From JALFST01 sp022779285 (GTDB taxonomy: Bacteria; Bacillota; Clostridia; Tissierellales; Peptoniphilaceae), in assembly GCA_050313895.1 (NCBI GenBank), contig JBNPMI010000002.1: a stretch of DNA of 64,000 nucleotides. One strand, 5' to 3'. Of this stretch, positions 52,043 through 62,081 are shown in pieces; position 1 is the first letter of the stretch, and every line of letters begins with the position of its first letter. The notes beneath the pieces were generated by a model. That model had not been told where the DNA came from, searched no databases, and saw nothing but the letters and a program-made list of their open reading frames with translations. The translations under genes and the position numbers were made by a program.

Positions 52043-53914
52043 TTATTTTCCGAAGCTTTCCGCCAAAGGCTGCGTAAGCTCCGCAAATTCTGAGATTCCT
52101 TTTGCCTTTGTCCATTCCTCCTGCGAGAAAGGCAGAGAGCTGTAGCGAACGGTCAGGTAATCCGTAGGCTCCTTGATTTGAAGCATTTCCAAACCTGATC
52201 CGACCGCTCCGGGCGCTCCGCCGGATTCACTTCGACGCAGCACGGTGGCATTTTTCATGTTTTTCATGGCAAGGCTCATCATGGCCTCATAATCCTCCGC
52301 CTTTACGAGAAAGAACTGATCACCATGCGCAACCACATAAGTTCCGGGATATTCAGCCGCAAGCTCTTTCCCTGTTTTGTCCCCGACTTTAATAAAAGAA
52401 ATCGTCCGGCTGTCCTCGCTTGTCGTGTTGCCCGCAAGCGTTGTTGCGGACAGCGTGATATCAATACGATCCGGAAGATCCTCTAAAGAGGAAAATGTGA
52501 GCTTTTTACCCGAAATGAAGAGGTCTCCCGCACCTTGATTTTGAATATTTGTGACGGTGAGCCCATAAATAGAGGGAGTAAAGATCGCCCAATAACCGAT
52601 ATCCTTTCCTTCCGTGTTTTTTGCCGAAGCGCAAAGAATGTATTCGCTGATCCCATCCTTATCAATGTCCATTGATCCCATGGTATAGGAGGGCGCATCC
52701 GCAGGAATGTTTTTGCGCTGATCCTTGCCGTCAATCTGATAATTTTTGGAATCGGCTAAAAGAGGCAGATTCCATTTCCACTCGGCAGATGCGGGATTGG
52801 ACTGTAATTCATTTTGTAAAGCCGTCCAAGCAAGCTCCTGCTTCTCCAAATTTTCCACCTTGGTGCTTTGGTTATCCTCTTCCGGATCCCCGATCATTCC
52901 TCCCACTGAAACATTGCTTGCAATAAAATCCAGAGTTAAAGGCTTTTCGCCATTTTGCTCCATGAGCTGATCGGAGATTGCATGCTGCGCATCCTGCTCT
53001 ACAGCATAATATTTTCCGTCCTCCGCTTCCAGAAACCGTCTTTCCTGACTCGTATCCTTTTCCAGCTCCGCTTTCCTGGCCGCATCGATAAGCGTTACCG
53101 TGACCTCTCCTGCAATACGATGCGATGCGTCATCAAAATATTGAGGAAAATCGCCGGGCCTCAGGCCATATAAAAGAGGCATCTGACGGGGAAAGATACG
53201 AAAGCCTGTGTCCGTCGGATACACATAGAGGCCGGAAGCACGATCCTGATCCACGCGCAGATCCAATCCCACGCTGAGCTTCGGATGCTGATAGAACGCC
53301 ACGGGATTGCGTCCCAAATCCTGCTGCTGATATACGGAAAGCCCATTGATTCCTTTCACAAGAGCTGTATTCAAATCGATGGATTTGGCCGCGGGAATCA
53401 CCGGAGTGCTCTCGGAGCTTCCGCTTTCCGAGGATGATTTTTCCCCGGAACTGGCAGCTTTCTCTGAAGATCCGTCGTGAACGGATTCCGCCGGCTTCTT
53501 GGCGTTTCCGGGAGTGACGGAAATATTCCGATCTCCGCCGGGTTGTCCGTCCTTCGGCGGATGTACGGGGAGAACAACTACCGTCTGCTCCTGAGGTGCC
53601 ACGGCGTTGCCGCTCGGTTTTTCCGTGGGCTCCGGCATGACGGCTCCCTTTTGGGATTCCCCGGAGATGCGAATGGATCCCTTCTCCGCATCCGGCACAC
53701 TTTCCGGAGCCGTACTTTGCTGAAACGATTCGGAGCTTCCTGCATCAATAATCTTTGCCGGATCTCCTCGGAAAAAGAGATATCCAATCAGAACCGCCGA
53801 TACGACAACAATCGCCCCGATGACTGCTCCGATTTTTTTACGATCTCCTCCCAGCCAGCCTGAGGAAAATTCTTCCGTCTGTTGATCTTTATCATAATCG
53901 CCTGTTTCGCGCAT
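52043..53914 (-). CDS. Single-pass membrane protein with Pro/Ser-rich spacer; extracellular domain of unknown function
   Basis: 623 residues. A short charged cytoplasmic N-terminus and one transmembrane helix (about 28-48: GAVIGAIVVVSAVLIGYLFF). A Ser/Pro/Glu-rich low-complexity region follows (about 52-175, with VVLPVHPPKDGQPGG and EKSSSESGSSES), then a mixed domain of ~440 residues. The latter has TYVVAHGDQFFLVKAEDYEAMMS near the end and repeated Leu/Asn-Gln motifs. No enzyme signature is seen. Likely a cell-surface-anchored protein. GGAGG precedes ATG. Family not recognised. Confidence 0.65.
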   Translation of the reverse strand: MRETGDYDKDQQTEEFSSGWLGGDRKKIGAVIGAIVVVSAVLIGYLFFRGDPAKIIDAGSSESFQQSTAPESVPDAEKGSIRISGESQKGAVMPEPTEKPSGNAVAPQEQTVVVLPVHPPKDGQPGGDRNISVTPGNAKKPAESVHDGSSEKAASSGEKSSSESGSSESTPVIPAAKSIDLNTALVKGINGLSVYQQQDLGRNPVAFYQHPKLSVGLDLRVDQDRASGLYVYPTDTGFRIFPRQMPLLYGLRPGDFPQYFDDASHRIAGEVTVTLIDAARKAELEKDTSQERRFLEAEDGKYYAVEQDAQHAISDQLMEQNGEKPLTLDFIASNVSVGGMIGDPEEDNQSTKVENLEKQELAWTALQNELQSNPASAEWKWNLPLLADSKNYQIDGKDQRKNIPADAPSYTMGSMDIDKDGISEYILCASAKNTEGKDIGYWAIFTPSIYGLTVTNIQNQGAGDLFISGKKLTFSSLEDLPDRIDITLSATTLAGNTTSEDSRTISFIKVGDKTGKELAAEYPGTYVVAHGDQFFLVKAEDYEAMMSLAMKNMKNATVLRRSESGGAPGAVGSGLEMLQIKEPTDYLTVRYSSLPFSQEEWTKAKGISEFAELTQPLAESFGK

Positions 53915-54178
53915 AGTTTCCTCCCTTATTGAGTTCTTTTCAGTTTAACACAAAATCGCTTCCTCGGTTATGAGAAGGGTCTTTCTTGAATCTATTGATG
54001 ATTTTATACTTATTTTTTTCAATATATCGCCTTCTTTTGTAGAAATTACGAGAGGAAATATCCTGAATGCATCTCCTTTTTTTAAAAAGGTCGTAAAATA
54101 CATCCATGCTTTTCTGAGAATTGGGTATATTCATTTGCATGTACGTTTTAGAATCAATGATGGAGAAACGAGGTGAAT

Positions 54179-55903
54179 ATGGTTCGAAAATATCTTCCCT
54201 ATTTAAAAAAGTATAAATGGTATGCCGTCGGAGCGCCCCTCTTCATGATTGCGGAGGTGCTGGTAGATGTTTTCATCCCCGCAATTATGGAGAATCTTGT
54301 AAACGTGGGGATCTCTTCTCGGAATGTGGAATATGTGGTACAGAAGGGTCTTTTGATGATGGCCGTAGCGGTCTTCGGAATGCTCGCGGGCACTCTGAGT
54401 GCTTTTTTTGGTTCCAAAGCAGGCTATGGCGGTGCAGCGGAGCTTCGCCGTGCAGCCTATCGCTCTGTTCAGGGCTATTCATTCAGCAATCTGGACGCCA
54501 TCAGCGTTCCTTCGCTCATCACACGTCTGACTACGGATGCGGATACCGTGGGTATGGTGACGATGATGTCTCTACGTATGGCATTTCGCTCCCCTTTTAT
54601 GCTCATTTTTTCGCTCTATTTTGCATTTCGGATCAATACCGAGCTGGCAATGACATTTTTGTTCGTCCTTCCTGTCGGAGCGGTTTTAATCTACCTGATT
54701 TTTCGCAAGGCCATGCCTTATTTCAATATACAGCGTCAGCGCATCGATGATATGAATGCCGTTGTTCAGGAACAGCTCTCAGGAATTCGGATCATCAAGG
54801 CATTTAACCGCCAGGAGCTTGGGGAAAAAAGCTTCTCAAAGAAAAATGAAGCCTTTCGTGAAACGGCCTTAAAGTCCATTCGTATCATCTCACATATGAA
54901 TCCGCTCATGACCGTTATGATCTATGCCTGTATGATTCTCGTGCTCTGGTTTGGCGGAATTCGAATTTTTAACGGAACTCTTGAGGCCGGCACCATCATC
55001 GCTTTGCTCAGCTACGTGATGCAGATTCTCATCTCGCTGATGATGGCTTCCATGTATCTCATCAACCTTGTTTACGGTTTGGCATCGCTGCGCCGTATGA
55101 TGGAGGTCGTGGATACCAAATCCGAAATTACGGAAAAAGAAAACGCCTTAACGGAGCTGGAAGACGGATCCATTCGTTTTGAAAATGTCTCCTTTAAATA
55201 TGAAGGATACCGCGATAATATCCTGGATAATATTTCCCTGACCATTCCGAGTGGACAGCATGTCGGAATCGTCGGATCGACGGGCTCTTCAAAATCCACT
55301 CTCGTTCAGATGATCCCTCGTCTCTATGATGTCAACGAAGGGGCCGTTTATGTGGGCAATCACAATGTCAAAGAATATTCCATTCATGCGCTTCGGCAGC
55401 AGATCGGCTTTGTTTTGCAAAAAAACAGCCTGTTTTCCGGCACCATCCGCTCCAATATGCAATGGGGGAATGCAAACGCGACCGATGAGGAAATCATCCG
55501 GGCGCTCAAGCAGGCACAGGCATGGGAATTTGTGTCCCGTTATGACGATCCTTTGGGATATGGCGTAGAGCAAGGCGGCTCCAACTTCTCCGGAGGGCAG
55601 AAACAGCGTCTCACCATTGCACGCGCATTGCTCGGAAAGCATAAGATTCTCATTTTGGATGATTCCACCAGCGCCGTCGATATGACCACGGATGCGCTGA
55701 TTCGAAAAATGTTTGAGACGGATCTGTCCGGAGTGACCACCGTACTGATCGCGCAACGCATTGAATCCGTCAAGGACTGTGATCAGATTTTCGTTATGGA
55801 GCGAGGAAAAATCGAATCCTTCGGCACGCATGACTATTTGTTGCAGAACTCAAAAATCTATAGAGAAATCTATGAATCACAAGCAGGAGGGTTGGGAGAA
55901 TGA
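54179..55903 (+). CDS. ABC exporter subunit with degenerate ATP site (heterodimer partner 1)
   Basis: 574 residues, membrane domain plus ATPase domain. Walker A is GSTGSSKSTLV (near 363), with Ser in place of the usual Gly before Lys. The signature FSGGQKQR is intact. Walker B reads LILDDSTSAVD, with Asp where the catalytic Glu normally is. These changes mark the degenerate half of heterodimeric multidrug exporters (BmrCD/LmrCD class). ATG at 54179 has GAGG upstream; a GTG two codons earlier is in the ribosome site. The stop overlaps the partner gene's ATG by four bases. Confidence 0.9.
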   Translation: MVRKYLPYLKKYKWYAVGAPLFMIAEVLVDVFIPAIMENLVNVGISSRNVEYVVQKGLLMMAVAVFGMLAGTLSAFFGSKAGYGGAAELRRAAYRSVQGYSFSNLDAISVPSLITRLTTDADTVGMVTMMSLRMAFRSPFMLIFSLYFAFRINTELAMTFLFVLPVGAVLIYLIFRKAMPYFNIQRQRIDDMNAVVQEQLSGIRIIKAFNRQELGEKSFSKKNEAFRETALKSIRIISHMNPLMTVMIYACMILVLWFGGIRIFNGTLEAGTIIALLSYVMQILISLMMASMYLINLVYGLASLRRMMEVVDTKSEITEKENALTELEDGSIRFENVSFKYEGYRDNILDNISLTIPSGQHVGIVGSTGSSKSTLVQMIPRLYDVNEGAVYVGNHNVKEYSIHALRQQIGFVLQKNSLFSGTIRSNMQWGNANATDEEIIRALKQAQAWEFVSRYDDPLGYGVEQGGSNFSGGQKQRLTIARALLGKHKILILDDSTSAVDMTTDALIRKMFETDLSGVTTVLIAQRIESVKDCDQIFVMERGKIESFGTHDYLLQNSKIYREIYESQAGGLGE

Positions 55904-57768
55904 GTAAACAAAAAGAAAAAACACAAGCCTCCGCAACCAATACTCCAAAGAATTTTGCCGACACACGTCCAAAAAATTCAGGAGCTACCTTGCGCAGGCT
56001 CTTCAGCTATTTTCAATATCATAAAGGATTATTTTGGTTCGGAATCATTCTTTCCATCTCTGCCACCATTGCACAGGTAGCAAGTACGGCTCTGATTTCC
56101 CCCATCGTGGATGCTGTGGCTGTAAAACATGATTGGAATCAATTTGTTTCCAATCTGATGCTTATGGGAGGATTGACCGTCGCGATCGCCCTTGCGGAAT
56201 ATATCGGCTTTCGCCTGATGGCAAGACTTGCGCAGGAAACGATCTATATTCTGCGCCGCGAAATGAATGAAAAAATCCTCAAGCTTCCGATTTCTTACCA
56301 TGACACTCACTCACATGGAGAAATCATGTCCTCCTTTACCAACGATATTGATATTCTCACACAATCCCTGGAGCAATCCGTACAGCAGGTAGTACTCTCC
56401 ATAATCCAATTCGTCGGCACCGTTGTACTGATGCTGATTCTCAGCTGGGAGCTGACTCTCATCGTTTTCGGATTCATCATTGTCAGCTACTTTTCCATGC
56501 GCATGATTGCAAAACACAGCGGACGCTTTTATCGCGATCGTCAACTGAAAACAGCGGAGCTCAACGGCTATGTGGAGGAGATGATCTCGGGACAAAAGGT
56601 AGTCAAGATCTTCAATCAGGAAAAAAATGCGGTACAGGCTTTTGATGAACAGGTTGAGGCGCTTCGCATCGCCTCCACAAATGCTTCCTGCTACGGCGTG
56701 CTCGCCTTCCCGCTCATGGGAAATCTCACCTATATCATGTATTCCGCAATTGCGATTCTGGGAAGTATTTTTACCATCGGAGGAAAAATCACCATAGGAA
56801 ATCTTACGGCGTTCCTTCAATATTCTCGCTCCATCGGCCGCCCGATCTCTACGGTTTCCAATCAGCTCAACTCACTCTTCGCGGCCATTGCGGGCGCTGA
56901 ACGCATCTTCCAATTGCTCGATCTTGAGCCGGAAAACACAGAGGGAGATGTGCACCTCGCACTCAATTGTCACGGTCATAACGCTCATTGCTGGATGGTT
57001 CCACAGGAGGATGGCTCCGTAAAATATATCCCCTTGCACGGAGATGTCCGTTTTCGCGATGTTTCCTTCGGATACACTCCGGATCGTGAAATTCTTCATA
57101 AAATTTCTCTCTTTGCAAAGCCCGGCCAGAAAATTGCCCTGGTCGGCTCAACCGGGGCGGGAAAAACAACCATTACCAATCTGATCAACCGTTTCTATGA
57201 AATCAATTCCGGTGAAATCACCTTGGATGGAATCGCACTGAACCGCATCGATAAGCTGGATCTTCGTTCCATCATGTCCGAGGTTTTGCAGGAGGTGAAT
57301 CTTTTTTCCGGCTCCATCGCAGATAACATTCGCTTCGGTCGGCTGGACGCCACCGATTATGAGGTCGTACAAGCCGCTCAGATGGCCAATGCGCATAAAT
57401 TCATCTCCCGATTGGAGGATGGATACGACACTCAGATTTCCAGCACGGGCGGGGAGCTTTCCCAAGGGGAACGTCAGCTCATCTCCATTGCTCGCGCGGC
57501 AATTGCAGATCCTGCCATCCTCATCATGGATGAAGCAACCTCCTCTGTCGATACACGTACCGAACGTCAAATCGCAGAGGGCATGGAGCACCTGATGCAG
57601 GGACGCACCACCTTCGTAATCGCTCACAGGCTCTCCACGGTTCGCGACGCCGATGCCATCATGGTAATGGAACATGGTGAAATTGTCGAACGCGGTACTC
57701 ATGACGAATTGATGGCTATGAGGGGCCGCTATTATCGTTTGAATGTCGGAGCAGAGCAGCTGGATTGA
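55900..57768 (+). CDS. ABC exporter subunit with consensus ATP site (heterodimer partner 2)
   Basis: 622 residues. A soluble, Thr/Asn/Lys-rich N-terminus (about 1-30), six membrane helices, then the ATPase domain: Walker A GSTGAGKTTI (near 414), Walker B LIMDEATSSVD with catalytic Glu, and H-loop IAHRLS. The signature is LSQGERQL, with Gln for the first Gly of LSGGQ. Such a substitution is common in the arm that faces the degenerate site, supporting a heterodimer with the upstream subunit. An insertion around residues 350-385 (HGHNAHCWMVPQEDG) precedes the ATPase domain. Substrate is not predictable; drug or lipid export is typical. Confidence 0.9.
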   Translation: MSKQKEKTQASATNTPKNFADTRPKNSGATLRRLFSYFQYHKGLFWFGIILSISATIAQVASTALISPIVDAVAVKHDWNQFVSNLMLMGGLTVAIALAEYIGFRLMARLAQETIYILRREMNEKILKLPISYHDTHSHGEIMSSFTNDIDILTQSLEQSVQQVVLSIIQFVGTVVLMLILSWELTLIVFGFIIVSYFSMRMIAKHSGRFYRDRQLKTAELNGYVEEMISGQKVVKIFNQEKNAVQAFDEQVEALRIASTNASCYGVLAFPLMGNLTYIMYSAIAILGSIFTIGGKITIGNLTAFLQYSRSIGRPISTVSNQLNSLFAAIAGAERIFQLLDLEPENTEGDVHLALNCHGHNAHCWMVPQEDGSVKYIPLHGDVRFRDVSFGYTPDREILHKISLFAKPGQKIALVGSTGAGKTTITNLINRFYEINSGEITLDGIALNRIDKLDLRSIMSEVLQEVNLFSGSIADNIRFGRLDATDYEVVQAAQMANAHKFISRLEDGYDTQISSTGGELSQGERQLISIARAAIADPAILIMDEATSSVDTRTERQIAEGMEHLMQGRTTFVIAHRLSTVRDADAIMVMEHGEIVERGTHDELMAMRGRYYRLNVGAEQLD

Positions 57769-57787
57769 TTTTGAATTCAGCTTCAAA

Positions 57788-57918
57788 ATAAAAAAAGGGG
57801 AATGCTTTGAGCGATCTCCAATCCCGGGCAGCCGGAAAATGTGACGCTTCCTTTTCCATGCAAGAGCCCCTTTTTCAGGAGGACGGAATCAAATCATTTG
57901 ATTCCGCCCTCTTTTTTA
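57788..57918 (+). terminator. Complex terminator / candidate small RNA between two convergent genes
   Basis: Two structures follow the ABC operon. The first (57795-57875) is bounded by AAAAAAGGGG and CCCCTTTTT, with internal pairing GGAAAA/TTTTCC. The second (about 57880-57918) is a hairpin GACGGAATCAAA / TTTGATTCCG followed by CCCTCTTTTTT, a typical terminator. The first resembles a structured RNA, but I could not match a known family. Confidence 0.45.
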
Positions 57919-58848
57919 TATTCTTATGATCTGCTCTCCCGATACGATGACTTGAACCGGTTCATCGAAGGTCGTGGCGGGAATCTCTGCGAACACCAAA
58001 TTCTCATAGCATAAACACATCCGGCAGCCCTGCGCCCGACGCAAAAAATGATCGTAATATCCGCCTCCCTTTCCCAGGCGTTTTCCGGATTTTGAAACGG
58101 CTGAACATGGCACAAGGATCAGATCCGCATCCGTAACACAATTTTTCGGATTTTCCGCAAGCTCCGCTTTCGGTTCCAAAATTCCCATTCTTCCCGGACG
58201 GAGTTCCTCCATACTTTCAATCCGAACCGCCTTCATCTCCGGCATAGAACCGCATTTGGGAGCATAGACCGCCTTGCCGTTTTCTAAGGCATGATGGAGA
58301 ATCTGAGAAGTATCCGGCTCTCCTTCCCGGCTTATATACAGAAAGATCGACCCGGCATTGCGATATTCAGAAGATTGCAGTACATTTCGCGTCATTGCTC
58401 TGTCTTCTTTCCGACACCGCTCCGGTGCCATCCGGGCTTGAAGCTGCCTGATTTGATGGCGAAGCTGCTTCTTCTCCTCCTTTTTCGACTCTATCTCATC
58501 CCGTTTGCACAGAATCCATGTACGAAGCGCCGTTGCATTGTTTTCCGGCTCATTCCTTGCGGCATAAACAAACGTAACAACCTCTGCTTTTTGCAACTCA
58601 AAGAAAAAATCGATGGCATCCGGATCGGTATCCAACTCGGAGAAATATTGATTCTGAAACTCTCTATAATTGAAATCGCCTTCGTGAAGTTGCTTGCGCA
58701 GGGAAGCTGAGGGTGCAATTTCCTTTTTCCAAAGATCAAAGGGAGCTCCCTCTTTCGCAATTCCCCTCGGCCAAAGACGATCTACAAGAATGCGCATTCC
58801 ATCCGCCTCTTCGACAGGAGCATAGACTCTTTTTACCTGAAGATTCAT
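57916..58848 (-). CDS. Fusion of a DUF488 (YeaO-like) domain to 5-formyltetrahydrofolate cyclo-ligase
   Basis: 310 residues. The first ~115 are DUF488: VKRVYAPVEEADGMRILVDRLWPRGIAKEGAPFDLWKKEIAPSASLRK, then VTFVYAARNEPENNATALR. A short coiled linker rich in Glu/Lys/Gln leads to the second domain (about 118-310), 5-formyl-THF cyclo-ligase, with MGILEP near 218 and the ATP-binding signature RLGKGGGYYDHFLR near 258. The ligase half converts 5-formyl-THF to 5,10-methenyl-THF. The DUF488 role is unknown. Frame is continuous and both halves look complete, so I read it as a true fusion. No gene follows for about 280 bases upstream of its start. Confidence 0.8.
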   Translation of the reverse strand: MNLQVKRVYAPVEEADGMRILVDRLWPRGIAKEGAPFDLWKKEIAPSASLRKQLHEGDFNYREFQNQYFSELDTDPDAIDFFFELQKAEVVTFVYAARNEPENNATALRTWILCKRDEIESKKEEKKQLRHQIRQLQARMAPERCRKEDRAMTRNVLQSSEYRNAGSIFLYISREGEPDTSQILHHALENGKAVYAPKCGSMPEMKAVRIESMEELRPGRMGILEPKAELAENPKNCVTDADLILVPCSAVSKSGKRLGKGGGYYDHFLRRAQGCRMCLCYENLVFAEIPATTFDEPVQVIVSGEQIIRI

Positions 58849-59124
58849 AATTGCCTTCTTTCCTGATTTCTATACAGCATCATCCATTGGGATTCTCCCG
58901 AAACGAAGTATTCTGTCAGCTTCGTTCCGCCATCAATGAACACAACGACAAATTTCATATGTGCATTCCGCACATGACAATTCTATTATCCCAATAAGAA
59001 ATCAAATCTGCAAAACGGAACAAGCCTTCCTGTAGAATCATCATTCAAGCTCTCTTTTCCCCATTCTGTTTCCCTATCCATTATGCTCTGCTGAAGAAAA
59101 TTGTGCCTGCTCTTTTCATAGATC

Positions 59125-60629
59125 TCATGACTGAATTTCAAAATGCTTTTTCGCAAATTCCATGTCCTGCACAAATTCGGCAGTTCCTAAATAATTCCCG
59201 TTATGGTCGCGAACCGCCATGTAGGTGACCAGCATCGTTCTACCGTTTTTCTCCATCCATACAGGTACCGAGTCCCTGCTTCCTGTGCGAAAATCCCGGA
59301 TAATCGCTCGTACCATGAGCTCGATTTGGGTGGATGACAGGAAAACACCTCTCGATCGATCGCCATGGAAGCTCGATGAAATACCTTCGGTCCTTCATTG
59401 AAATAGCGATTGATATTCTGATCATCGACAAAACTGATCTCCATAGGGATTGTATTGAGAAGCGCTGTCAATTGCGGTACGGTCATATGACCGCCCGGCA
59501 TGACGATTTCCCCCTCCACGGTATCCGCTTTTCCGTCTTTCTTTTTCGATTCCGCCTTTTCCCATACACCGTGCGAACCGCCAAAGCACGAATCATAGTC
59601 TTTGGAGTCTTGATAGATTCCCATCCATTCCTCTTCACTGAAATTGGCGGCACAGATGGGAAACAGAATATTTTTCTCTTTATATATCATCTCCCCGGCA
59701 CGGCCTAACACCGCTTTAAGCCTGTTCATCCAATCCTGATTCCGATCAGACATCTTCGCCAGTGCAGAAAGCTCATCGCGAATCTCATCATCCACCGTCC
59801 ACATGACATTCGAGGGACCCGAGATTTCATAACGTACCTTGAGAAGGGGATACAGAAGATCGCCCTTTTTCGCATAATGAATCGATACCTTTCGCACCTC
59901 CTCCAGTAGTTTCCCGATCTCTCCTCCCGCTGCCGGCGTTGTTTCCAGAGCGTGAATCAGGGCTTCCAACGCTTGATTTTCTTTTGTGAAGGTGTCCAAC
60001 GGATGACCCGGAATGTTTGCCAGCACCATATAGGCACTGACATCGGCCCCTTTTCCCGGAGAATTCTTAAGCTGTCTTTGTACAGATTCCGCTACCGCTT
60101 TCTCTGCATTCATGATGCGCTCCTCTTGGGTTGCCCCATGGAAAAGCGCGGAGTGGATATCACAAAGACGCTGTACCTCCTCCAGAGGAGTTCCTTCTTT
60201 TAAAAGGTCCTGTTCCGCCTTCATAATTTCCGCTGCTTCCACGTCAGAAAAATCTTTTACAAAATCCGCACGAACATTTTCCAGATTTTCGCCGGAGCAT
60301 AAGCGGCGCAAATATCCTTTGAGCCGTTCGGTTCGATTCCCGGTCTTTTCCATAGGAGAAGACGTTACAGCTTCCTCAGCTTCATGGATACCCTCCGGCA
60401 TGTTTCCTTCCATGACAAATCCGTTTTCTGCAAGCGCCTCCATTACATCCATCATGGAGATTCCTTTCATGGCGGTCCCTTGAGGAATGGTCATCAGCCT
60501 CCCGACCGAATGCAGCACTGCCGGTTTTGCGATTTACGTAAAGCCGAGATTCTTCATAATTTCAATCAGCTCGGGATATTCCTTTGTCAGCTCATAAACG
60601 CTTTTGCTGAAATCCAATGTCTTTTTCAT
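59125..60629 (-). pseudogene. DUF1858-DUF438-hemerythrin-PAS protein gene broken by an in-frame stop and a frameshift
   Basis: From ATG at 60629 (GGGG AAAG upstream) the frame reads MKKTLDFSKSVYELTKEYPE and so on to NLGFT, then a TAA at 60534-60536, then IAKPAVLHSVGRLMTIPQG in the same frame. This is the DUF1858 domain interrupted by one stop codon. DUF438 and a hemerythrin-like region (H..E..HYAKKGDLLYPLL, EMIYKEKNILFPI) follow. Then a PAS segment (NTIPMEISFVDDQNINRYFNEG..REVFSCHPPKS) loses frame near 59318. A one-base insertion would continue it as MVRAIIRDFRTGSRDSVPVWMEKNGRTMLV to 59125. An internal GTG start at 60518 would give a partial protein only. Confidence 0.75.
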
Positions 60630-60750
60630 CACTTTCCCCTCTCCGTATTGCTTGATTTTCATTTGTTATGATTAATTAACAATATGATATCCCCCTGATC
60701 TCAATGCGTATGTTGTTTCAACAATATTTTTTGGATTTTTTTCCTGTGTA

Positions 60751-60773
60751 AAAAAACTGCCCCACAGGGGCAG
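60751..60773 (-). terminator. Terminator downstream of the double Nudix gene
   Basis: 7-bp stem CTGCCCC/GGGGCAG with 3-base loop and TTTTTT on the minus strand, about 115 bases after the Nudix stop. Confidence 0.7.
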
Positions 60774-60889
60774 CTCAAATGTATTCTTTCTCAGCGATCA
60801 TAAGAGAAGAATTTTTCAAATAATTTTGAATATTGTATCGATTCTTTCCAATTGTGCGCTCTTTTTCAATCTCTTCTCCTCGGAGATCA

Positions 60890-62080
60890 TCAGTCAAATT
60901 TTGCGATCCATTGAGGATTCTTTTTCGCTTCCAGACACATTCGGACGGCTCGCTCCGAAATACGCGCTTCCGAAATCTCCGGAAGATGATCCACATCGAA
61001 AAAACCGACATCCGTCGTCTCCGGATTGTCAGGCAGCTTGAGCGTCTGTGATTTCTCCGTTTCCTCACAAAGAATGTAAATTTTATAGATATCGAAGGGC
61101 ATAACATATTTATAATCGTGAGATTTTCGATTTTCCACAGCTATGAGTCGAACAGGCCGCACCGAAATTCCAGCCTCCTCGCGGCATTCCTTTACCGCAT
61201 TTTCTCCTACGGTAAGCCCCGGATCACACCAGCCTCCCGGCATGGACCATGCCTGAGGCATCTTTTCCTTGACTAAAAGAATACGATTCTCTCGAAATAC
61301 CGCCGCACGCACCTCCACATTAGGAGTGCGATAAGCATCTTGCACATATGCGAAAAGTCCCATCACCTTCTCCGGAGCAACTCCGGTTTTATAGGAAATT
61401 ATCTCGCAGGCAAGCTCCGATAAACGGTCAAATCGCTCGCGATCAAACGGATCCTTCGTATAAGCTTGACCCTGCTGTGCCAGAAATTGAATTTCCTTTG
61501 CCCAGGATAGCCATGGATGCCAGCGATCCTCAAAGTGAAGATAGGGATCCTCGGTCCTTCTTGGATCCAAAAAGCTTTCCAGAGATTGCCAAAAATAGAG
61601 TAGCCGGTAATGCACCGGAGCCGCCAATGTCTGATCAAAGCAAAGCGCCCAGTCCAGAGGAACCCATTTTGCATCCATGGTCTCCCCCTCCTGCAGCCGG
61701 ATCTGATCCATAGAGGCTTCACTATGCAGAAAATAGCCGTGCATCCACGCAGTTTTCTTTGTCGTCTGCATAGCTCCGAGATAGATCAATTCCTCCTCTT
61801 TGGCGCTCAATCCCGTCTCTTCGAACAGCTCTCGCATTGCGGCATGCAGAGGCTTTTCCCCCTCCAAAACCGCCCCGGCCGTTGTTTCCCACATTCCCGG
61901 ATAGCTTTTATTCATTGCTCTTTGTGTCAGAAGAATTTCGTGTCTGCTATTGAGCGTAAAAACCGTTACAAGATGATGGTAGGTTCCCTCCGGAATGGGA
62001 TCGCCTCGAAAATGTCTTCCCGCATAGTGCCCTTTCTGATCAAAAAGATCCTGCCACTCGAATTCCCGGTAATCATCCAT
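60890..62080 (-). CDS. Double Nudix hydrolase fusion
   Basis: 396 residues. Nudix domain 1 (about 1-165) has the box GAVLEGEKPLHAAMRELFEETGL, and its N-terminus (DYREFEWQDLFDQKGHYAGR..EGTYHHLVTVFTLN) resembles MutT/IPP-isomerase-like Nudix proteins. After a linker comes a helical segment (about 205-250, ERFDRLSELACEIISYKTG), as found before the C-terminal Nudix of a clostridial ADP-ribose/nucleotide-type hydrolase. Nudix domain 2 (about 250-396) has GGWCDPGLTVGENAVKECREEAGI. Both boxes keep REXXEE, so both should bind Mg2+ and hydrolyse X-diphosphates. Substrates are unknown. ATG at 62080. Confidence 0.82.
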   Translation of the reverse strand: MDDYREFEWQDLFDQKGHYAGRHFRGDPIPEGTYHHLVTVFTLNSRHEILLTQRAMNKSYPGMWETTAGAVLEGEKPLHAAMRELFEETGLSAKEEELIYLGAMQTTKKTAWMHGYFLHSEASMDQIRLQEGETMDAKWVPLDWALCFDQTLAAPVHYRLLYFWQSLESFLDPRRTEDPYLHFEDRWHPWLSWAKEIQFLAQQGQAYTKDPFDRERFDRLSELACEIISYKTGVAPEKVMGLFAYVQDAYRTPNVEVRAAVFRENRILLVKEKMPQAWSMPGGWCDPGLTVGENAVKECREEAGISVRPVRLIAVENRKSHDYKYVMPFDIYKIYILCEETEKSQTLKLPDNPETTDVGFFDVDHLPEISEARISERAVRMCLEAKKNPQWIAKFD

Positions 62081-62081
62081 A

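Noticed and set aside
57788..57880. SRP 4.5S RNA or 6S RNA
   Set aside because: The conserved SRP loop (GGTCAGG..GGAAGG..AGCAGCC) and the 6S closing stems are not present.
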